A DNA stretch of 10,338 nucleotides from an uncultured Eubacteriales bacterium. GTDB lineage: Bacteria; Bacillota; Clostridia; Oscillospirales; Acutalibacteraceae. The stretch is from contig CAKSIH010000026.1 of assembly GCA_934462705.1 (NCBI GenBank), positions 1-10,338 of the forward strand, written 5' to 3'. The notes under the pieces were generated by a model that was not told where the DNA came from, made no database searches, and saw nothing but the letters and a program-made list of their open reading frames with translations. Below are positions 5,831-10,338 of the stretch, piece by piece. The position numbers and the translations under genes are program-made. Every line of letters begins with the position of its first letter. Position 1 is the first letter of the stretch.

Positions 5831-7525
5831 ATGTCAAAAATAATAAACGAAACAAAACAACAAATAAATAAAATAATAAAAGAAGCAATAAAAAAAGCTC
5901 AACTTGCTAATTTATTGCCAGAGGAAAACATAAAGGACTTTATTATTGAGGTTCCTGCGGATAGAAAAAACGGTGATTTTTCAAGTAATATTGCTATGAT
6001 ATCAGCAAAAATTTTTAAATCTTCACCTAAAAAAATTGCTGAAACTATCGTAAAAAATTTTGATTTATCTGGCACAATGTTAAGTCGTGTAGAGGTAGCC
6101 GGGCCAGGTTTTATTAATTTTTACTTTTCTGATGAATTTTATGCTTCTGTTCTAAATGAAATAAGTGAACAAGGTGAAAATTACGGCCGTTCTAATTACG
6201 GAAAAGGACGTAAAGTTATGGTAGAATTTGTATCTGCAAATCCTACAGGCCCTATGCACATGGGCAATGCACGTGGAGGTGCTCTAGGAGATTGCCTCGC
6301 ATCTGTTTTAGATATAGCAGGATATGAAGTATCACGAGAGTTTTACATAAATGATGCAGGAAATCAGATAGATAAATTTGGATTATCACTTGAAACAAGA
6401 TATCTGCAAATTTACGAAGGAGAACAAGCACACCCATTACCTGAAGACAGCTACCATGGAGAAGATATATTGGATTTGGCAAAGGATTTTGCACTTATAA
6501 ACGGAAAAAAGTATTTAAATGTTGAATCAGACATAAGAAGAAAAGCTTTGGTAGATTTTGCCCTCCCTAAGAACATAAGTAAAATGAAGTCCGATCTTGA
6601 GAAATATCGAATTTATTTCGATACATGGTTTCATGAAATTGATTTGCATAAAAATGGTGAAATTGATGAAACAATAGATATACTTAAAAATAATAATATG
6701 ACTTATGAAAAGGACGGCGCTCTTTGGTATAAAGCCACAAAATTTGGCTCTGAAAAAGATGAAGTCTTAATACGTCAAAATGGTAATCCAACCTATTTTG
6801 CTGCAGATATCGCATATCACAGAAATAAATTTGTAAAACGTGGATTTGAAACCTGTATTGATATTTGGGGAGCTGACCATCATGGTCATGTTGCCAGAAT
6901 GAAAAGCGCAATGGACGCTATTGGACTTGACGGTTCTAACCTTGATGTCGTTTTAATGCAGCTTGTTAAGCTTGTAAAGAACGGCGAAATTGTAAAAATG
7001 AGTAAAAGAACAGGTAAAGCTATTCAATTAGCTGATCTTTTAGATGAGGTTTCAGCCGATGCTGCAAGATTTATATTTAATATGCGTGAACCAAATACCC
7101 AAATGGAATTTGATTTAGATTTAGCCGTTAAAGAAGACTCTCAAAATCCTGTATATTATGTTCAATATGCACACGCCAGAATATGTAGTGTATTAAAAGC
7201 GCTAGCCACTCAAGGAATATTTCCAAGGACATGTAGTGTAAATGAACTTATGAAGCTTAATATGCCTGAAGAAAGGGAACTTATCCGTCATTTAGCTTAT
7301 TATACTAGTGAAATTGTAGATGCTGCTAAGCATTATGATCCTGCAAGAATCACTAGATATGTAATTAACCTTGCAACTTTATTTCATAAATTTTATAATT
7401 CTTGTCGTGTAATGTGTCAAGATGAAAGTTTAATGCAAGCAAGATTACATTTATGCATTTGCGTAAAAACCGTTATAAAAAACATTCTTACGATGTTTAA
7501 AATTACTGTTCCTGAATCTATGTAA
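5831..7525 (+). CDS. argS: Arginyl-tRNA synthetase
   Basis: This cytoplasmic class I synthetase charges tRNA-Arg with arginine. The 564-residue product has the family architecture. An N-terminal ArgRS additional domain spans roughly 1-115 (GDFSSNIAM and GPGFINFY). The catalytic Rossmann core carries the HIGH-equivalent HMGN at 143-146 (in NPTGPMHMGNARGGALGD). The KMSKS-equivalent is KMSKR at 389-393. The C-terminal helical DALR anticodon-binding domain runs from about 440 (YYVQYAHARICSVL). A purine-rich site (AAAGAGGT) precedes the ATG. It is the last gene of the cluster and is followed by a hairpin terminator. No T-box is seen directly ahead of it. Confidence 0.97.
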   Translation: MSKIINETKQQINKIIKEAIKKAQLANLLPEENIKDFIIEVPADRKNGDFSSNIAMISAKIFKSSPKKIAETIVKNFDLSGTMLSRVEVAGPGFINFYFSDEFYASVLNEISEQGENYGRSNYGKGRKVMVEFVSANPTGPMHMGNARGGALGDCLASVLDIAGYEVSREFYINDAGNQIDKFGLSLETRYLQIYEGEQAHPLPEDSYHGEDILDLAKDFALINGKKYLNVESDIRRKALVDFALPKNISKMKSDLEKYRIYFDTWFHEIDLHKNGEIDETIDILKNNNMTYEKDGALWYKATKFGSEKDEVLIRQNGNPTYFAADIAYHRNKFVKRGFETCIDIWGADHHGHVARMKSAMDAIGLDGSNLDVVLMQLVKLVKNGEIVKMSKRTGKAIQLADLLDEVSADAARFIFNMREPNTQMEFDLDLAVKEDSQNPVYYVQYAHARICSVLKALATQGIFPRTCSVNELMKLNMPEERELIRHLAYYTSEIVDAAKHYDPARITRYVINLATLFHKFYNSCRVMCQDESLMQARLHLCICVKTVIKNILTMFKITVPESM

Positions 7526-7533
7526 AAATTATT

Positions 7534-7583
7534 AAAAAACCGTGAATATTGGTAATTAAATGTGCTGATATTCGCGGTTTTTT
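7534..7583. terminator. Bidirectional terminator between argS and the glycosyltransferase gene
   Basis: A 16-bp stem (7534-7549 with 7568-7583) holds one G:U-type mismatch and an 18-base loop. It is A-rich on one end and T-rich on the other, so it yields a U-tract in both directions. It starts 8 bases after the argS stop and lies 25 bases beyond the stop of the convergent glycosyltransferase gene. It should end both transcripts. Confidence 0.85.
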
Positions 7584-7608
7584 ACTTATTAATAAAAATA
7601 AATTATAT

Positions 7609-8781
7609 TTAGCTATTATACAATAGCATAGCTTTTTTATAAACATCGCAAAGCTTTTGAGCTGTACTGTTTTTAGTGTTGCTACTAATAACACTTCTTC
7701 TAACACTCTTTTTCAATTCTAATCTATCATTAAAATTCAAATTACATAAATAATCAAGCTTATTTATAAAGCTTTGATTATCAGAAAAAATAAATCCATT
7801 TACACCTTCTATCACTTGTCCTTCATTGATAGGGTCTGATCTTTGCAAAATTGGTAAACCCATTGACATAGCTTCAAGCATAGAAATCGAATTAGTATCT
7901 GAAAGAGAAGCTGTTAAAAAAGCATCTGAAACAGCATAATAAGGCAAGAGTTCGCTATTGGGTACCTTTCCTACAAAAATAACTATATCATCAAGCCCCA
8001 GCGCCTTTGCTTGCTTTTCAAGTTCATTTTTAGAAGGTCCATCGCCAACTATTAAAAATTTAAAATTAGGGTTAACTTTTACATACTCAGCAATGTAATC
8101 AATTAAAACATCTATGCTCTTCTCCTTGCCTATTCTAGTTATGACACAAGCTACAAAGGCATTTTTAGGAATCTTATATCTTTCTCTTATCTCATTAATC
8201 TCATTAATTGTAACGTTGCTCGAATTAAATTTGTTAACATCTACAGGATTGGGAATAACTTCAATATCCCTTTTAATCCCAGCCAATTTTAAATATTCAT
8301 GACTTTTCTCTGATGGCCCAGTAATAACAGTGGCATTTTTAGAAATCATTCTTATATATTTATAAAAAACATTTTGTCCCGTTTTTACAAACGGTTTAGG
8401 CATAACATAATATACATAATCATCATAAATCGTGTGTAAAGTATAAACAATCGGTTTTTTTAGCATTTTAGCAACAAATATTCCAAACAATCCTATTCCA
8501 AATTCAGTGTGGATATGAATTACATCCGGGTTAAAGTTCCTTATGATATTATACTGCTTCACGTTTATTGGCATAGACATTCCATAACCATAAATTCGTT
8601 TAAGTTTTATGCTAGGGCAATGTAAAATACTTTCTTCCCTACTTTCTTTTCCATCTGCATTTGTAGTAACAACTAAAACCTCATTTTTAAGACTTTCAAG
8701 CCCTTCTTTTAAAGCTTTGACATGTATTGCAACACCATTTATTTCCGGCGGATACGTATCAGAAAATAAAGCTATTCTCAT
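7609..8781 (-). CDS. GT4-family glycosyltransferase, probably a diacylglycerol glucosyltransferase-like enzyme
   Basis: The 390-residue product has the two-Rossmann GT-B fold of retaining family GT4. The acceptor-side half starts MRIALFSDTYPPEINGVAIH and contains HTEFGIGLFG (91-100) and YTLHTIYDDY (113-122). The nucleotide-sugar half has IPNPVDVNKF (176-185), RIGKEKSID (216-224) and KFLIVGDGPS (241-250). The E-x7-E motif is changed to D295-x7-E303 (SDTNSISMLEAM). The N-terminal HTEFG and HT-Y-DDY pattern resembles enzymes that glucosylate diacylglycerol for glycolipids and lipoteichoic-acid anchors, so that role is likely but unproven. No membrane helix is evident. The start follows AGGTGAT; extension to 8805 is unlikely. 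Confidence 0.9.
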   Translation of the reverse strand: MRIALFSDTYPPEINGVAIHVKALKEGLESLKNEVLVVTTNADGKESREESILHCPSIKLKRIYGYGMSMPINVKQYNIIRNFNPDVIHIHTEFGIGLFGIFVAKMLKKPIVYTLHTIYDDYVYYVMPKPFVKTGQNVFYKYIRMISKNATVITGPSEKSHEYLKLAGIKRDIEVIPNPVDVNKFNSSNVTINEINEIRERYKIPKNAFVACVITRIGKEKSIDVLIDYIAEYVKVNPNFKFLIVGDGPSKNELEKQAKALGLDDIVIFVGKVPNSELLPYYAVSDAFLTASLSDTNSISMLEAMSMGLPILQRSDPINEGQVIEGVNGFIFSDNQSFINKLDYLCNLNFNDRLELKKSVRRSVISSNTKNSTAQKLCDVYKKAMLLYNS

Positions 8782-8826
8782 ATTAATCACCTGCAAATCA
8801 AACATTCTTTAATAAATTACATAATT

Positions 8827-8855
8827 AGTATATACTTAAAAATTATGGATTTCAA
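8827..8855 (-). promoter_or_regulatory. Promoter for the glycosyltransferase gene
   Basis: On the minus strand TTGAAA (complement of 8850-8855) and TATACT (complement of 8827-8832) are 17 bases apart. Each is close to consensus. The predicted start near 8820 leaves a leader of about 40 bases. It lies upstream of the in-frame ATG at 8805 as well, so the promoter does not decide the start; the AGGTGAT site favours 8781. Confidence 0.75.
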
Positions 8856-8906
8856 GCCTTGGACTAAAAGGGAACTAATAAAAAGTAAAACTTATAAAAA
8901 TTTCAT

Positions 8907-8933
8907 TTGAAATTACATAATAAAATGTATTAT
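8907..8933 (+). promoter_or_regulatory. Weak candidate promoter for the 51-residue gene
   Basis: TTGAAA (8907-8912) and TATTAT (8928-8933) have a short 15-base spacer, so this is a tentative call. It is the best plus-strand pair I can see ahead of the gene. If used, transcription would start near 8940, which excludes the in-frame ATG at 8932 and supports the ATG at 8974. Confidence 0.3.
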
Positions 8934-8973
8934 GGCAATTAGTTATGGCAAAAATATTTATGAGGTGATAAAT

Positions 8974-9129
8974 ATGAATAAAAGTAATTTTAAGGAAAAC
9001 TTAGAAAGTAACAAATATTTTCAATCCCTGCCATCTTATGTTCAAGAAACTATAAAACAAAGCGGAATTACAATAGATTCTGAAGAAGAACTTAGAAGAT
9101 GTGCTGAAAAACTCATGAAAGAAAACTAA
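8974..9129 (+). CDS. Small soluble protein of unknown function (51 aa)
   Basis: The product has 51 residues, no signal peptide, no membrane helix and one cysteine. It starts MNKSNFKENLESNKYFQSLP, continues SYVQETIKQSGITIDS (21-36) and ends in a charged helix (EEELRRCAEKLMKEN). GAGGTGATAAAT directly before 8974 is a strong ribosome binding site, whereas the in-frame ATG at 8932 has none. The FxSLPxxVQExIxQSG pattern feels familiar from small uncharacterised Clostridia proteins, but I cannot name a family. It is a single-gene unit, divergent from the glycosyltransferase gene and closed by a terminator. Confidence 0.8.
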   Translation: MNKSNFKENLESNKYFQSLPSYVQETIKQSGITIDSEEELRRCAEKLMKEN

Positions 9130-9134
9130 GCCGT

Positions 9135-9169
9135 AAAAAATAACCCTCGGTTCTTACCGAGGGTTATTT
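9135..9169. terminator. Bidirectional terminator between the 51-residue gene and the repeat-protein operon
   Basis: A perfect 14-bp stem (9138-9151 with 9156-9169) has a TCTT loop and a GC-rich core (CCCTCGG). On the minus strand it is followed by six U (complement of 9135-9140), a strong terminator for the repeat-protein side. On the plus strand the tail is TTATTTATA, weaker but usable, 8 bases after the 51-residue gene. Confidence 0.88.
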
Positions 9170-9206
9170 ATACAAATATATTGCCTACTTAAATTACATA
9201 AAGCTC

Positions 9207-9371
9207 TTACGACGGACAGGTAACATTAATAACACATAAAGCTATCAAGCCAAATACTAATCCAATTCCTGCTGTTGTAGATATGCAAATGCAGCCAACT
9301 TGAAAAAGATAAACTAAGTTCTTTCCTCTATTAACAAAGCGTTGAATAACACTTAAAATCATTCTTACCAT
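9207..9371 (-). CDS. Putative small membrane protein (54 aa)
   Basis: A 54-codon ORF on the minus strand starts MVRMILSVIQRFVNRGKNL. A basic N-terminus (R3, R11, R15, K17) leads into a hydrophobic stretch from about residue 19 to 50, containing QVGCICISTTAGIGLVFGL, and the protein ends VTCPS. This fits one or two short membrane helices with a positive-inside N-terminus. There are four cysteines (C27, C29, C46, C52). Its ATG lies 7 bases after the repeat-protein stop and it ends before the 9135-9169 terminator, so coupled expression is plausible. No clear ribosome binding site is seen, which lowers confidence. No family is recognised. Confidence 0.5.
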   Translation of the reverse strand: MVRMILSVIQRFVNRGKNLVYLFQVGCICISTTAGIGLVFGLIALCVINVTCPS

Positions 9372-9378
9372 TTATTAA

Positions 9379-10338
9379 TTATTCTTGTGCTAATTTCTTT
9401 TCCTTTTTCTTACATTTAATAAATCCATGTCTATTATAGGTAATCTTGACCAGACCCCATTTATTGTAGCCATTTTTGTCATAGCCCCATTCGTTATAGC
9501 CTGATAAATCATACGCTGTACCGGTGTCTTTATGTTTATGATCTATATTAAATCCTCTTTTATTGTAGCCATTTTTGTCATAGCCCCATTCAGTATAGCC
9601 TGATAAATTATACACTGTACCTGTGTCTTTATTTCTATGTTCTCTATTAAATCCTTTTTCATTGTAGCCATTTTCGTCATAGCCCCATGAGTCATAACCT
9701 GATAAATCATACGCTGTACCAGTGTCTTTATTTCTATGTTCTCTATTAAATCCTCTTTTATCGTAGCCATTTTTGTCATAGCCCCATGAGTCATAACCTG
9801 ATAAATCATACGCTGTACCGGTGTATTTATTTCTATGATCTATATTAAATCCTCTTTTATCGTAGCCATTTTCGTCATGGCCCCATTCAGTATAGCCTGA
9901 TAAATTATACGCTGTACCGGTCTCCCTATTTTTAAATGCTTTATTAAATCCTCTTACATTGTAGCCATTTTTGTCATAGCCCAATGCGTCATAGCCTAAT
10001 AAATTATACGCTGTACCGGTCTCCCTATTTTTAAGTTCTTTATTAAAGCCCCATCTATCATAGCCGTTTTTGTCATAGCCCCATATGTCATAGCCTAATA
10101 AATCATACTCTGTACCGGTCTCCCTATTTTTATATTCTCTATTAAATCCTTTTTCATCGTAGCCATTTTCGTCATAGCCCCATATGTCATAGCCTAATAA
10201 ATCATACTCTGTACCGGTCTCCTTATTTTTATGTTCTCTATTAAAGCCCATTATATCATAACCATTTTTGTCATAGCCCCATTCGTCATAGCCTAATAAA
10301 TCATACTCTGTACCGGTCTCCTTATTTTTATGTTCTTT
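9379..10338 (-). CDS. Tyr/Asp/Gly-rich tandem-repeat protein, 3' part only (start beyond the right edge)
   Basis: The frame is open to the right edge, so the true start is outside the window; an in-frame ATG at 10249-10251 is just an internal Met. The visible 319 residues are eight complete 33-residue repeats, one partial repeat at the edge and a short tail. Each unit holds four five-residue steps of G-[YF]-[DN]-x-x and a 13-residue insert with a TGTxYxL core. There is no proline in the repeats, and a single cysteine occurs only in the tail. Charges are mixed and roughly balanced (D/E against K/R). The final 25 residues degenerate and end in a lysine-rich KCKKKEKKLAQE. No enzyme motif, sortase signal or membrane helix is visible. 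Similar GYDxxGY repeat proteins are known to me from bacterial annotations without a named function; a structural or surface role is only a guess. Confidence 0.85.
   Translation of the reverse strand, partial: KEHKNKETGTEYDLLGYDEWGYDKNGYDIMGFNREHKNKETGTEYDLLGYDIWGYDENGYDEKGFNREYKNRETGTEYDLLGYDIWGYDKNGYDRWGFNKELKNRETGTAYNLLGYDALGYDKNGYNVRGFNKAFKNRETGTAYNLSGYTEWGHDENGYDKRGFNIDHRNKYTGTAYDLSGYDSWGYDKNGYDKRGFNREHRNKDTGTAYDLSGYDSWGYDENGYNEKGFNREHRNKDTGTVYNLSGYTEWGYDKNGYNKRGFNIDHKHKDTGTAYDLSGYNEWGYDKNGYNKWGLVKITYNRHGFIKCKKKEKKLAQE
9457..10338 (-). repeat. In-frame 99-bp tandem repeat array
   Basis: Eight whole units occupy 10150-10248, 10051-10149, 9952-10050, 9853-9951, 9754-9852, 9655-9753, 9556-9654 and 9457-9555. 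A partial unit runs 10249-10338. All units are exactly 99 bp, so the frame never shifts. Units nearest the right edge share ETGTEYDLLGYD, while units further 3' share TGTAYDLSGY or TGTxYNLSGY. Units at 9754-9852 and 9655-9753 are almost the same. This suggests expansion by unequal recombination with local homogenisation. It is coding, with no spacer, so it is not a CRISPR array. Confidence 0.95.

Noticed and set aside
9543..9809. 88-residue out-of-frame ORF inside the repeat array
   Set aside because: It is open only because the 99-bp repeat has the same frame offset in each copy. The GYD frame continues across all units and is the coding one.
9457..10248. EF-hand or thrombospondin-type calcium loops (D-x-N-G-x-D)
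   Set aside because: The spacing does not fit the canonical 12-residue EF-hand loop, since the pattern repeats every five residues and lacks the terminal Glu. Metal binding stays a guess.
9457..10338. CRISPR-like array
   Set aside because: The 99-bp units are contiguous without unique spacers, stay in frame, and encode a protein. No cas gene is present.

Overview
The window is AT-rich chromosomal DNA of a low-GC Gram-positive bacterium, most likely an anaerobic Clostridia member (Oscillospiraceae/Ruminococcaceae-like). This rests on the rpmG-secE-nusG-rplK-rplA order, strong GGAGG-type ribosome binding sites, GTG and TTG starts, a ddl-murI-DUF1934-argS cluster, and consensus -35/-10 promoters with 17-bp spacers. 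The lineage is inferred from gene content and protein style, not from a search.

Region 1 (about 1-2553, minus strand) is a translation/secretion operon: rpmG (L33, a 49-codon gene), secE, nusG, rplK (L11) and rplA (L1). A near-consensus promoter at 2525-2553 starts it and a hairpin terminator (157-182) lies right after rplA. Two similar leader elements, one before rplK and one before rplA, look like L1 autoregulatory sites. Upstream, also on the minus strand, is an uncharacterised 253-residue charged protein (2563-3324) with its own promoter.

Region 2 (3417-7583, plus strand) is a tight four-gene cluster: ddl (D-Ala-D-Ala ligase), murI (glutamate racemase), a YwiB-like DUF1934 protein and argS. 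Two enzymes make the D-amino-acid precursors of peptidoglycan. DUF1934 next to argS is a familiar Firmicutes pairing. A single promoter is visible, ddl-murI overlap by one base, and a bidirectional terminator closes the cluster.

Region 3 (7609-9169) holds a GT4 glycosyltransferase on the minus strand, probably a membrane glycolipid glucosyltransferase. Divergent from it is a 51-residue soluble protein of unknown function.

Region 4 (9207 to the right edge, minus strand) is the least ordinary part. It holds the 3' end of a gene made of 99-bp (33-residue) Tyr/Asp/Gly-rich tandem repeats. Seven bases after its stop is a previously unlisted 54-codon ORF for a putative small membrane protein. Both seem to end at a hairpin shared with the 51-residue gene. 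I recognise no defence system, CRISPR array, insertion sequence, tRNA or rRNA here. The repeat protein with its small membrane partner is the best candidate for something undescribed.
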